Assembly: GCA_021286855.1 (NCBI GenBank)
Contig: JAJTBO010000001.1
Span: 310,001 to 374,000, forward strand
DNA from: Hyphomicrobiales bacterium
GTDB lineage: Bacteria > Pseudomonadota > Alphaproteobacteria > Rhizobiales > Ancalomicrobiaceae
Length of the DNA: 64,000 bases
Reading direction: 5' to 3'
Shown here: piece by piece, positions 27,401 through 35,078 of the stretch
How the letters are laid out: each line of letters opens with the position of its first letter
Position numbering within the stretch: position 1 is the stretch's first letter
Notes under the pieces: generated by a model
What the model was told of the DNA's origin: nothing
Database searches by the model: none
The model's input: only the letters and a program-made list of their open reading frames with translations
Made by a program: the position numbers and the translations under genes

Positions 27401-27933
27401 GCCTCGTCGCGGATCACCCGCATGCCGCGCCCGCCGCCGCCCCAGGACGCCTTGAGCATCACCGGATAGCCGATCTCCAGGGCGAGGCGCTTCACGGCCT
27501 CGATGTCGTCCGGCAGCGGTTCGGTCGCCGGCATCACCGGCACGCCGACCGAAATGACGAGATTGCGCGCCGCGACCTTGTTGCCGAGCCGCCGCATCGT
27601 CTCCGGCGACGGTCCGATGAAGGTGATCCCAGCCTCGCGACAGGCGTCGGCGAATTCCGGGCTCTCGGAGAGAAAGCCGTAACCGGGATGGATCGCGTCC
27701 GCGCCCGCGAGCTTCGCCACGCGAATGATCTCCGGGATCGACAGATAGGCCTCGATCGGCCCCATCCCCCGGCCCACCTGATAGGCCTCGTCGGCCTTGA
27801 ACCGGTGCAGCGCCAGCTTGTCTTCCTCCGCGAAGACGGCGACCGTCTTCAAGCCGAGTTCATTGGCGGCGCGGAAGACGCGGATGGCGATTTCGGAGCG
27901 ATTGGCGACGAGAAGCTTTTCGATCTTCGGCAC
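24484..27933 (-). CDS. pyc: Pyruvate carboxylase
   Basis: An 1149-residue multidomain enzyme that carboxylates pyruvate to oxaloacetate with ATP and bicarbonate. The biotin carboxylase domain comes first (KLLVANRSEIAIRVFRAANE, the glycine-rich SWGGGGRGM, and EVNPRIQVEHTVTE). The carboxyltransferase domain is in the middle (TTMRDGHQSLLATRMR, metal-ligand HFHTHDTSG). The biotinyl domain is at the end, with the biotinylated Lys in EAMKMET. The full-length single-chain form is typical of Rhizobiales. The GTG at 27933 gives the expected start (PKIEKLLVANR) and has GAGAGGAC upstream. It is monocistronic, with its own terminator. Confidence 0.97.
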   Translation of the reverse strand: MPKIEKLLVANRSEIAIRVFRAANELGLKTVAVFAEEDKLALHRFKADEAYQVGRGMGPIEAYLSIPEIIRVAKLAGADAIHPGYGFLSESPEFADACREAGITFIGPSPETMRRLGNKVAARNLVISVGVPVMPATEPLPDDIEAVKRLALEIGYPVMLKASWGGGGRGMRVIRDEAQLMRDVVAAKREAKAAFGKDEVYLEKLVERARHVEVQILGDSHGNVVHLFERDCSVQRRHQKVVERAPAPYLDETQRAELCGYAVRIAEATDYVAAGTVEFLMDAETGKFYFIEVNPRIQVEHTVTEQVTGIDIVKAQIHLIEGEEIGSPASGVPAQANIRLNGHALQCRITTEDPENNFVPDYGRITAYRGAMGFGIRLDGGTAYSGAVITRFYDPMLEKITAWAPTPQEAIARMDRALREFRIRGVATNLAFVENVVTHPAFRDCTYTTRFIDETPELFRGQKRQDRATKLLTFIADVTVNGHPEVRGRATPPKDAPKPHVPVFDRPIVPGTKQILDARGPKGLADWMLGETRILVTDTTMRDGHQSLLATRMRSFDIVQVAEAYARGLPELFSLECWGGATFDVAMRFLTEDPWERLAAIREKAPNILLQMLLRGANGVGYANYPDNVVKFFVREAAKGGVDVFRIFDALNWMENIRPAIDAVASENKVAEAAVCYTGDILDPDRAKYSLKYYVDLAKEMEKAGAHVLGVKDMAGLLKAPAAKVLFKALREEIQIPIHFHTHDTSGVSAASVLAAVEAGVDAVDAAVDAFSGLTSQPCLGSIVAALKGTERDSGLDPATIRKLSFYWEAVRTQYRAFESDLRSGASEVYLHEMPGGQFTNLKEQARALGLEAKWHDVAQAYADVNRLFGDIVKVTPTSKVVGDMALAMVASGVTAAEVADPAKDVAFPDSVVQLFRGDLGQPPGGWPKALQAKILKGGAAYTARPGSLMAPADLEEVRADAAKKTGREAAEISDTDLASFVMYPKVYADFARMQDLYGPTSALPTPAYFYGLQPGDEVMVEIEKGKTLVILAQAIGETDEEGRVKVFFELNGQPRIVKVPNRAASAKIVARRKAEEGNDAHVGAPMPGVVSTVAVRAGQSVKAGDVLLSIEAMKMETALHAERDGTIGEVLVSAGSPIDAKDLLVTYA

Positions 27934-28304
27934 GGGCGGGGCGTCCTCTCGGGCGAAACGATTGAAATCGCACGCGCGAAGATCCCCCACGAAGGATCGG
28001 GGACGCCTCGCCGGCGGACGGGTCCGCACGGTTCATCATACGAACGTCGCATTCGACAATGGCGCATCCTGCGCCGCAGCGAAACCCGTCTTCGCCAGGA
28101 ACTACGCGGAAAACGCGCCTTCGAAAATCGAGAATTCGTATAATATCGAAAAATAAACAGCGAATTCGCCGACCCTCGCGGGCCGAGCCGACGGCGGCGT
28201 CTTTTGCGTGAAACGATCGCCCGTTCGGATTAGGGTGGAGCGAAACGACGAAGGGCGAACCGGTCTCGCCGGTTCGCCCTTCGGGACGTTTCGATCGAGC
28301 CCGA
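27934..28304. promoter_or_regulatory. pyc upstream region, with a terminator for the next gene
   Basis: These 371 bp carry no credible gene. The part from about 28110 to 28165 is AT-rich (it includes TATAATATCGAAAAATAAAC) and probably holds the leftward pyc promoter. At 28250-28282 a 14-bp perfect stem (GAAGGGCGAACCGG / CCGGTTCGCCCTTC) with a 5-base loop lies just beyond the 86-residue gene and likely ends its transcript, although the T tract is poor. Confidence 0.55.
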
Positions 28305-28565
28305 TCAGCAGGCCGGATGGTTCGTCATGAAATGGCGGAGCGTCACATAGAGCGAGGCGGCATGCGCGCCGTCCTGACGGTCGAGCGCGACGCGGATGTC
28401 GTCGACGATCATCTCGTGAACGCGTTCCGCGCCGTTCGCCTGATGCAGGAGATAGTCGCCGAGCGCCGCCGCGGCGACGTCGGGAATGTGTTCGTGTTCG
28501 GCGATCGCTTCGATCTCGTCTTCGTCGAGATCGGTCAAACCGAGAATGTCGTCCCTCGAGATCAT
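28305..28565 (-). CDS. Small acidic conserved-looking protein, unknown function
   Basis: An 86-residue acidic helical protein starting MISRDDILGLTDLDEDEIEAI, with HEHIPDVAAAALGDYLLH in the middle and ending in a conserved-looking HFMTNHPAC. No signal peptide or domain known to me is visible. The ATG at 28565 has GGGAGGAC upstream. Codon use is normal for the region, a stem-loop follows it, and it is divergent from the asparaginase gene, so I take it as a real gene. Confidence 0.75.
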   Translation of the reverse strand: MISRDDILGLTDLDEDEIEAIAEHEHIPDVAAAALGDYLLHQANGAERVHEMIVDDIRVALDRQDGAHAASLYVTLRHFMTNHPAC

Positions 28566-28685
28566 GGTCCGTCCTCCCACTGAAATTCTTATTTACTCGA
28601 AGTTTACCATAAAAATTGGCCCGTTGTTTGAGACTCCGCAAGCCGATCTGTGATTTCGTCTGGAATTCCGCGAAGGAGAGAATAC

Positions 28686-29708
28686 TTGAATACCGCTTCT
28701 CTGTTCGTCGACGTCTTGCGCGGCGGTCACGTCGAAAGCCGGCATGCGATTTCGGCGGCGATCATCGACGCCGACGGCGCGCCGTACGCCGCCTTCGGCG
28801 ACGTCGCTCGTCCGATCTTTCCGCGTTCGTCGATCAAGGTGATCCAGGCCCTCCCCCTGGTGGAGAGCGGCGCGGCCGACGCCCTCGGCCTTTCGATCCG
28901 CGAACTGGCGCTCGCCACCGCGTCGCACAACGGCGAGCCGGTCCACGTCGAGACCGCCCGGGCCATGTTGGCGCGGGTCGACCGCGACGAGACCTGCCTC
29001 GCCTGCGGCCCGCAATGGCCGGGTCGCGAGGACGATCGCGGGCGGCTGCACCGCGAGGGCCTGAGGCCGTCGCGCCTCCACAACAACTGTTCCGGCAAAC
29101 ACGCCGGTTTCGTCTGCGCGGCCTGCCATCAGGGCATGGACCCCTCCGGCTACGAGCGCGTCGATCATCCCCTGCATCGCCAGATCGCCGCCGCCCTGTC
29201 GGACGTCGCCGGCGTCGATCTCGCGGACGCGCCGCGGGGCGTCGACGGCTGTTCGATCCCGACCTGGGCGATCCCGCTCGAAGCGCTCGCCCGCGGCTTT
29301 GCGAAACTGACCACCGGCGTCGGCCTCGCCCCGGACCGCGCCCGCGCCGCGACGCGCCTGATCGACGCGGCGTTGGCCGAACCCTTCATGATCGCCGGCA
29401 CGGGCCGTTGGTGCACCGACCTCATCGAGGCCTTCGATCGCCGAATCTACGTCAAGATCGGCGCGGAGGGCGTCTATGTCGCCGCGCTTCCCGACGAGGG
29501 GCTGGCCGTGGCGCTGAAATGCGCCGACGGCGCGGCGCGCGCGGCGGAAGTGGCGATCGCGACGATCCTGGCGCGTCTGACCGGCCGCGTCGACGATCCG
29601 GCGCTGGCCCGTTTCCTCGCCGCTCCGCTCGAGGATTGGAACGGCGCGACGGTCGGCGAGGTCCGAGCCGGGGAGGGGGCGGAGGCGATCACCGCGATCG
29701 TCGGTTGA
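28686..29708 (+). CDS. ansA: L-asparaginase, Rhizobium etli type (Asparaginase_II family)
   Basis: A 340-residue cytoplasmic amidase turning L-asparagine into aspartate and ammonia. It belongs to the thermolabile R. etli class, unrelated to E. coli AnsB. Counting from the TTG at 28686, the catalytic residues fall at the published R. etli positions: Ser48 and Lys51 (SSIK), Ser80 (ASHNGE), Cys135 and Lys138 (NNCSGKHAG), and Cys189 (VDGCSIPT). This agreement, plus AAGGAGAG five bases upstream, fixes the rare TTG start. The later Lys of YVKIGAEG is at 257, six residues earlier than the number I recall. Its 3' end overlaps the convergent pcp gene by 20 bp. Confidence 0.93.
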   Translation: MNTASLFVDVLRGGHVESRHAISAAIIDADGAPYAAFGDVARPIFPRSSIKVIQALPLVESGAADALGLSIRELALATASHNGEPVHVETARAMLARVDRDETCLACGPQWPGREDDRGRLHREGLRPSRLHNNCSGKHAGFVCAACHQGMDPSGYERVDHPLHRQIAAALSDVAGVDLADAPRGVDGCSIPTWAIPLEALARGFAKLTTGVGLAPDRARAATRLIDAALAEPFMIAGTGRWCTDLIEAFDRRIYVKIGAEGVYVAALPDEGLAVALKCADGAARAAEVAIATILARLTGRVDDPALARFLAAPLEDWNGATVGEVRAGEGAEAITAIVG

Positions 29709-30294
29709 TCGCCGCCAGAAGCGCCGGGATCGTCGCGGCGACGCCGCGTTCGAGGTCGGTGACGGCGAGCCGGCTCGACGGCGCGAGGTTCCGCGTCGGC
29801 GGCAGATGCAGGAAGGCGGCCGGCCGCCCGGCCGCGGCCTCGAGCGCTCGGCGGAAGGCGCCGTTGCAGAGATAGGCGCCGGCGTCCGTCGAGATCTTGG
29901 CGGGCAGGCCCCGCGCCCGGATCGCGTCGTGCATCGCGCGGACCGGCGCGGTCGCGGCGAGCGCCGCCGGTTCGGTCGAAAGCCTCGCCGGGCCGCCACG
30001 ACCTTCGGCGTCGACGGCCGTCGCGACACGGGCGCGCGCCAGCTTCTCGACGCGAAAGCCTGTCGCCCGCCGCGCCAGGCCGAGCATCAGCACGGCGTCC
30101 GGATCGATCTGGTCGAGGAGCGTCGGCAGCGCCTCCACTGCGGCCCAGGTCGTCGGCAAGACGCGCCCGATCACCTCGACCCGCGAGCGGATGTCGGAGC
30201 GGCGCATCAGTCGCTCGACGACGGCCGCCGTCGGATTGCGTGGCGCGCCGGGAAACGGGCCGAAACCGGTGACGAGCAGACGCGGGCGCGACAT
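29689..30294 (-). CDS. pcp: Pyroglutamyl-peptidase I
   Basis: A 201-residue cysteine peptidase of family C15 that removes N-terminal pyroglutamate from peptides. The family's opening strand LLVTGFGPFPG (residues 6-16), a Cys nucleophile in the AGAYLCN motif (near residue 147) and a C-terminal His in FLHLPP are all visible. The ATG at 30294 lies 23 bp after the meaB stop, so the two may be one transcript. Confidence 0.9.
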   Translation of the reverse strand: MSRPRLLVTGFGPFPGAPRNPTAAVVERLMRRSDIRSRVEVIGRVLPTTWAAVEALPTLLDQIDPDAVLMLGLARRATGFRVEKLARARVATAVDAEGRGGPARLSTEPAALAATAPVRAMHDAIRARGLPAKISTDAGAYLCNGAFRRALEAAAGRPAAFLHLPPTRNLAPSSRLAVTDLERGVAATIPALLAAINRRSR

Positions 30295-30317
30295 CGCAGC
30301 CGATCCTCCGTCGCGTC

Positions 30318-31418
30318 TCAGATCCCCATCAGCCCGGCGACCTCGTCGACCGCGATCGAGGCGGAGACGCGACCGTCGCGCACCCCCGCTTCGAGGTCGT
30401 GCAGGCGATGGGCGACCTTCGGATCGTGCCGCAGCGCCTGCATCAGGCGGTCCTCCAGCATCGACCACATCCACGACACCTGCTGCACGCGGCGGCGCTC
30501 GGCGAATTCGCCGGTCGCCTCGAGCTTCGTGCGATGCGTCTCGACCTGGGTCCACATCTCGTCGAGACCCTGGTTGGCGAGACCGGAGATCAGCGCCACC
30601 GGCGGCGTCCAGGTCGGCGACTTCGCCGCCATGATGTTCAGCGCCGCGCGGTATTCGGAGGCCGCCGCCCGCGCCCGGGTGGCGTTGTCGCCGTCCGACT
30701 TGTTGACGGCGATCATGTCGGCGATCTCGAGCACGCCCTTCTTGATGCCCTGCAACTCGTCGCCGGCGCCCGGCAGCATCAGGACGAGGAAGAAGTCGAC
30801 CATGCCGGCGACCGTCGTCTCCGACTGTCCGACGCCGACCGTCTCCACCAAGACCACGTCGAAGCCGGCCGCCTCGCACAAGAGCATCGTCTCGCGCGTC
30901 TTGGCCGCGACGCCGCCGAGCGTGCCGGACGAGGGGGAGGGGCGGATGAAGGCGTTGCGGTCGACCGCGAGCCGGGCCATCCGCGTCTTGTCGCCGAGGA
31001 TCGAGCCGCCGGTGCGGGTCGAAGACGGATCGACGGCGAGCACCGCCACCTTGTGGCCGGCCGCCGTCAGGTTCGCGCCCAACTGATCGATGGTGGTCGA
31101 CTTGCCGACGCCGGGCACGCCGGTGATGCCGACCCGATGCGCCCGGCCAGTGTGGGGAAGCAGCGCCTGCACCAGCTGACGCGCCTTGGTCTGATGCTCC
31201 GGCTTCTTCGATTCGACCAGCGTGATGGCGCGGGCGAGGGTGGAGCGGTCGCCGGCCAGGATCTTCTCGGCGAGCGCCTCGATCGGCAGATCCCGCGCCG
31301 CATGGACCGGCCCGTGGCCATGGCTTCGGGTCGGCGGCGTAGTGGAGACGTCGCCGGCGGCGTCGACCGAGACATGGGCGAGCCCATCGGTGGGCGGGGC
31401 GAAGGAAGATCCGGACAT
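30318..31418 (-). CDS. meaB: MeaB/ArgK GTPase, methylmalonyl-CoA mutase chaperone
   Basis: A 366-residue G3E-family GTPase that gates cobalamin loading and protects methylmalonyl-CoA mutase. The Walker A motif is GVPGVGKSTT, followed by DPSSTRTGGSILGDK and the base-specificity motif NKSD. The C-terminal dimerisation arm ends GLMGI. About 35 residues at the N-terminus, rich in Pro and His (SHGHGPVH), precede the family core. The partner genes mutAB are about 12 kb away, not adjacent as in many genomes. The ATG at 31418 is the closest start to the core. Confidence 0.93.
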   Translation of the reverse strand: MSGSSFAPPTDGLAHVSVDAAGDVSTTPPTRSHGHGPVHAARDLPIEALAEKILAGDRSTLARAITLVESKKPEHQTKARQLVQALLPHTGRAHRVGITGVPGVGKSTTIDQLGANLTAAGHKVAVLAVDPSSTRTGGSILGDKTRMARLAVDRNAFIRPSPSSGTLGGVAAKTRETMLLCEAAGFDVVLVETVGVGQSETTVAGMVDFFLVLMLPGAGDELQGIKKGVLEIADMIAVNKSDGDNATRARAAASEYRAALNIMAAKSPTWTPPVALISGLANQGLDEMWTQVETHRTKLEATGEFAERRRVQQVSWMWSMLEDRLMQALRHDPKVAHRLHDLEAGVRDGRVSASIAVDEVAGLMGI

Positions 31419-31607
31419 GCGTCGACTCTCGAGAGGTGCGGCGGCCGCAGGCGGCCACACACCTGCTTGCCCCGTCCACCCGGCGGAGTCCAGACGACTT
31501 TGCGACGTCTCGATAATCCTTCTGTTTTCCAGAGACCTGCGCGCGCTCGGGGCGGCGCGCGAGGTTTCGCAGGATACGTCGGACGGCGTCGGCTCGTGCG
31601 GGTCGGC

Positions 31608-32120
31608 TCACAGACCGAGCTGGTACTTGACGGCGACGGTCAGGGTCAGCGGATCGCGGCCGAGGAGACGCGGGCGAGGAACGACGCCGCTCGCCGTCTC
31701 GACGGCGTGACGCGCGTCCGCGTCGAGCGCGGCTTCGCCCGAACCGTGCTGCATCTGGATGCGCGTGAAGCGGCCGTCGCCGCCGATCTCGACGACGAAG
31801 ACGGCGTTGCCGACGAGCCGCCCGCCGCTCGCGCGCGTCATCCGACGGGCGTGGATCGCGTCGGAGAGCTGTTCGACATAGGCGCGCCGCGCCTGCAGGC
31901 GGCGATCCGCGGCGTCGGCGGAAGGGTCGCGGGCGGTCGATGCGGCGGCCTCCACCGCGATCGGCGGCGCGAGGGCCGTGCCGATCGCCGCCGAGGCGAC
32001 CTCGAAGGCGCCGAGGTCGAGGACGTCGGAGGTCGTCGCCTCCGGCATGGGCCGCGCGATCGCCCAATGCACGGCCAGCGACAGCGCCACCGCCGAGGCG
32101 AACCGCTCGCCGTCGGTCAT
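31608..32120 (-). CDS. TonB-like energy transducer
   Basis: A 170-residue protein with one N-terminal hydrophobic helix (about residues 8-24), an Ala-rich spacer without the usual Pro/Lys repeats, and a C-terminal TonB-type domain (VVEIGGDGRFTRIQM, then VPRPRLLGRDPLTLTVAVKYQL). It would link the ExbBD proton channel to an outer-membrane receptor. It is short for a TonB, so the periplasm-spanning part is brief. Its start overlaps the exbD stop by 4 bp, placing it last in an exbB-exbD-tonB operon. No TonB-dependent receptor is encoded in the window. Confidence 0.78.
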   Translation of the reverse strand: MTDGERFASAVALSLAVHWAIARPMPEATTSDVLDLGAFEVASAAIGTALAPPIAVEAAASTARDPSADAADRRLQARRAYVEQLSDAIHARRMTRASGGRLVGNAVFVVEIGGDGRFTRIQMQHGSGEAALDADARHAVETASGVVPRPRLLGRDPLTLTVAVKYQLGL

Positions 32121-32539
32121 GGCCGCGCCTCGCGTCCGAGCGGTTCCGCGGCGATGACCATGCGGTCGCCGCCCTGCGAGCGGATCGTGTCGACGACCGT
32201 GAGGAAGGCGCCGACCGGCGCGTCGCGATCGGTCTCGAGCAGCACGCGACGCGATCCGCCGTCTTCGCGTGAGGCCTCACGGACGAGGAAGCCGATGTCC
32301 CGGACGGTGATCGGCCGGTGGTCGCTCGACAGACTGCCGTCGGCGGCGATCGAGATGCGGATCGGCTTTCCGGCGAACAGCCGCGCGCTCGAAGACTGCG
32401 GCAGCCGGACGTCGTCGCCGTGGATCGCGAAGGCCGCCGCCAACACGAAGAAGATCAGGAGAATGAAGACCATGTCGAGGATCGGCGTGACGTCCGGCAG
32501 GGCGTCGTCCGACCGCCGGCGGCGGCGCAGATCGCTCAT
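32117..32539 (-). CDS. exbD: ExbD/TolR family protein
   Basis: A 140-residue protein with a single transmembrane helix after a basic N-terminus. The proton-relevant Asp lies in LPDVTPILDMVFILLIFF (about residues 14-31), and a periplasmic domain follows. With ExbB it forms the proton-driven motor that powers TonB. The ATG overlaps the exbB stop (ATGA), and its own stop overlaps the tonB start, so the three subunits are tightly coupled. Confidence 0.92.
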   Translation of the reverse strand: MSDLRRRRRSDDALPDVTPILDMVFILLIFFVLAAAFAIHGDDVRLPQSSSARLFAGKPIRISIAADGSLSSDHRPITVRDIGFLVREASREDGGSRRVLLETDRDAPVGAFLTVVDTIRSQGGDRMVIAAEPLGREARP

Positions 32540-33144
32540 GAGACGGCGCTCCGCGTCTCGGCTCCGGTGGCGACCAGACGGACGAGCCGACGCAGCCGAA
32601 ATTCGGTCCGCTCCTCCCAGCGCTGGAAGCCCTGGTGGGCGACGACCGCCGGCACCGCGATGAAGAGCCCGGCGGCGGTGGTGAGCAACGCCTGCCAGAT
32701 GCCCGCGGCGAGCGGCGTCATGTCGACGACGCCGGCGGTCGAGGCGAGGCGCGAAAAGGTCTGGATCATCCCGAGCACGGTGCCGAGCAGCCCGAGCAGC
32801 GGCGCCACCCGCGCCGAAAGGCCGAGAAAGGCGACGCGCCGATCGAGCCCCTCGACCACGTCGGCGATCGCCACGGCCGCCAGCCGTTCCTTCTCCGGCC
32901 CAGGCAGCGGCGTCATCAGCCCGTCGAGGAGCGGCGCGAGCGCCGGCGCCTGATCGCGCGCCGCCGCGACGGTGGCCTCGGCGTCGCCGCCGGCCGCGGC
33001 GGAGAGGATCCGATCTTCCATGGCGGCATCCCACAGATGCAGCGTCGAAAAGGCGATCAGCCGATCGAACACCACCGCCAGAGTGGCGATCGACAACGCC
33101 AACAGCGGCCACATCAGGATGCCGCCCTGTTCCATCATCCACAT
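32536..33144 (-). CDS. exbB: ExbB/MotA-TolQ-type proton channel protein
   Basis: A 202-residue membrane protein with three hydrophobic helices (about residues 8-30, 105-130 and 145-170). The MotA_ExbB signature is present (LSARVAPLLGLLGTVLGMIQTF, then a Thr-rich LLTTAAGLFIAVPAV). It is the stator of the TonB motor. The ATG at 33144 has AAGGAGG upstream, and its first ten bases overlap the end of the CobW-type gene, so the motor genes are probably co-transcribed with that GTPase. Confidence 0.92.
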   Translation of the reverse strand: MWMMEQGGILMWPLLALSIATLAVVFDRLIAFSTLHLWDAAMEDRILSAAAGGDAEATVAAARDQAPALAPLLDGLMTPLPGPEKERLAAVAIADVVEGLDRRVAFLGLSARVAPLLGLLGTVLGMIQTFSRLASTAGVVDMTPLAAGIWQALLTTAAGLFIAVPAVVAHQGFQRWEERTEFRLRRLVRLVATGAETRSAVS

Positions 33145-34943
33145 GGGACGCCTCCTTTCGCGAGCGCCGCCCAGAAGGCGTCGAGACCGGGATCGGCGAG
33201 GTCGCGCCCGATGGCGACGAGGAAGCTCGTCCCAGTCGCCGGCTTTTCCGGGCGGGCGAAGTCGATCTGGCCGGGCACGTATTGCAGGATCGCCGGCGTG
33301 TCGTCGTCGATCGAACGGACGATTCCCTTGATCCGGTGGATCGAAGTCGGCGCGGTGGAAAGCAGCGCCGTGAGCGCGCCTCGGTCGATCCGGTCGGGGA
33401 TGTCGATGCGTCGGACCGAGAAGCGGTCGCCGCCGTGATCGGCGTGGAAGCGGCCGGCCGGCCGGTGGCGGGGGCGCAGCGCGCCGGGCGCGGCGTGGCG
33501 CGCGTGCGGATCGGCGGCGGCCTTCACCTTTTCGGCGCCGCGGGCGAGGAGGTTGGGATTGACCCGGCCCCGCTCCGCCGGCAGCAGCCGCGCCTGCGGA
33601 TTGATCGCGACGATCGCCGCCTCGACCCGCGCCCGCGTCGCCTCGTCGACGAGATCGCACTTGTTGACGACGACGGTGTCGGCGGCGGCGATCTGGTCGC
33701 GCGCCACGTCGCTCGCCGCCAGGGTGTCGAGGAACCGGGCCGCGTCGACCACCGTCACCACGCCGTCGAGGTCGACCAGATCGTCGAGCTCCGCCAGTTC
33801 GTCGGCCATGTTGAGCGGATTGGCGACGCCGGTCGTCTCCAGCACCACCACGTCGGGTCCGAAGCGTTCGACGAGGCGTCGGATCGCCGGGGCGAGGACG
33901 CCGGCGAGCGTGCAGCAGACGCAGCCGGCTTCGACCTCCATCACCGACTCGTCGCCTTCGAGCAACAGCTGATCGACCCCGCGCTCGCCGAGTTCGTTCT
34001 GGATCACCGTGACCAGCTCGTTGCGGCCGGCGTGATATTCGATGAACTGATTGAGGAACGAGGTCTTGCCCGAGCCGAGAAACCCGGTGAGGAGCATCAG
34101 GCGGGGGCGCTCGGCGGCGGCCGCCTCGCCCACCCCGGCGGCCACGCCGACGTCGGCGTCGCTCCGGCGCGGCAGATCCGGCAACGGCAGGGCCTCGACC
34201 CGCCCCCAGACGACCACGTCGACCAGACGGCGCGCCTCGGCGTCGTCTTCGACCTCGCTGCGGCCGTCGGCGAAACGGCGCAGGACGCGGCCGGGACCGG
34301 CGAAGCCGAGCCGGCGCGTCGGCGTCTCGGCTGCGGCGGTCTCGATGCCGGCGGCGAGGACGGCGAAGAGATCGCGGGCGACGGCGTAGGCCGGAAGGTC
34401 TTCGTCGAGCCCGCCCGGCGGCGTCAGCCAGGCCGCGCCGTCCGGCGTCGAGAGCCCGTCGACGAGGACGGTGCGGCGTCGCTCCTCCGCGTCGAGCGAC
34501 AACGCCACGTCGCGATGCGCCGGTCCGATCAGGAGCCGCAGGGTGGCGATGGCGAAGAGCGCGGCGAATTCGGGATGGGCGGAGAAGTTGCGCACCGCGT
34601 CCGCCGCGTCGCCTTGCGCCAGCGCCAACGCCGCGGCGAGCGACAGGCGATCGAGCGTCGCCTCGTCGTCGAGCGGGAAATAGAAGAGGCGGAACGCCAC
34701 GACGGTGACGTCGTCGACCGTTTCGACCGCTCCCGGCAGGATGCCGTAGACGCCGGGGCGCGCCGCGATGCGGCAGGTCCAGGCGCGCGGATCGGAGGGC
34801 GTGGCGGCGAGCCCGATCCAACCGGCGCGCCGGCGAAAGCGGACGGCGGCGCAGGCGACGTTCATGAAGGCGTAGGGCAGGGCGCGGAAGGCGTCGTCGT
34901 CGTGAGGGCCGAGACCGGCGGGACCGAAGACGACGGAGTCCAT
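33135..34943 (-). CDS. CobW/COG0523 GTPase with a long N-terminal extension
   Basis: A 602-residue protein. The C-terminal half is a COG0523 metallochaperone GTPase: Walker A GFLGSGKTS (287-295), the metal motif GCVCC (Cys341, 343, 344), and NKCD (427-430). A His-rich stretch around 470-500 (HARH, HRP, HADHGG) and the CobW C-terminal domain follow. The first 280 residues match no domain I recognise; they are alpha/beta-looking and contain no second P-loop. COG0523 proteins deliver or allocate Zn, Co, Fe or other metals with GTP hydrolysis. Overlap with exbB and closeness to a metallo-beta-lactamase-fold gene suggest a metal-linked operon. Usual length is 320-400, so the extension is notable. 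The ATG has GGAGG upstream. Confidence 0.85.
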   Translation of the reverse strand: MDSVVFGPAGLGPHDDDAFRALPYAFMNVACAAVRFRRRAGWIGLAATPSDPRAWTCRIAARPGVYGILPGAVETVDDVTVVAFRLFYFPLDDEATLDRLSLAAALALAQGDAADAVRNFSAHPEFAALFAIATLRLLIGPAHRDVALSLDAEERRRTVLVDGLSTPDGAAWLTPPGGLDEDLPAYAVARDLFAVLAAGIETAAAETPTRRLGFAGPGRVLRRFADGRSEVEDDAEARRLVDVVVWGRVEALPLPDLPRRSDADVGVAAGVGEAAAAERPRLMLLTGFLGSGKTSFLNQFIEYHAGRNELVTVIQNELGERGVDQLLLEGDESVMEVEAGCVCCTLAGVLAPAIRRLVERFGPDVVVLETTGVANPLNMADELAELDDLVDLDGVVTVVDAARFLDTLAASDVARDQIAAADTVVVNKCDLVDEATRARVEAAIVAINPQARLLPAERGRVNPNLLARGAEKVKAAADPHARHAAPGALRPRHRPAGRFHADHGGDRFSVRRIDIPDRIDRGALTALLSTAPTSIHRIKGIVRSIDDDTPAILQYVPGQIDFARPEKPATGTSFLVAIGRDLADPGLDAFWAALAKGGVPCG

Positions 34944-35033
34944 GTTCGTTCCTCCGACAGGCGATGCGGTCGGCCGCGCTCGAGAATGGGGGACGGCGCG
35001 ATGCGGGTCGTGCCGTCCGGAGGCGGGCGTCGG

Positions 35034-35059
35034 CGCCGAGCGGGGGCGATCGCTCGGCG
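35034..35059. other. Hairpin between the MBL-fold and CobW genes
   Basis: A 9-bp perfect stem CGCCGAGCG / CGCTCGGCG with an 8-base loop lies in the 135-bp gap. There is no T tract. It could attenuate read-through or stabilise RNA ends between the two parts of the cluster. Confidence 0.35.
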
Positions 35060-35078
35060 TCGGCGCGTGGCGACGCGA

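Noticed and set aside
24406-28143. A 1245-codon open frame antisense to pyruvate carboxylase
   Set aside because: The minus strand encodes all pyruvate carboxylase domains; the antisense product is a compositional shadow.
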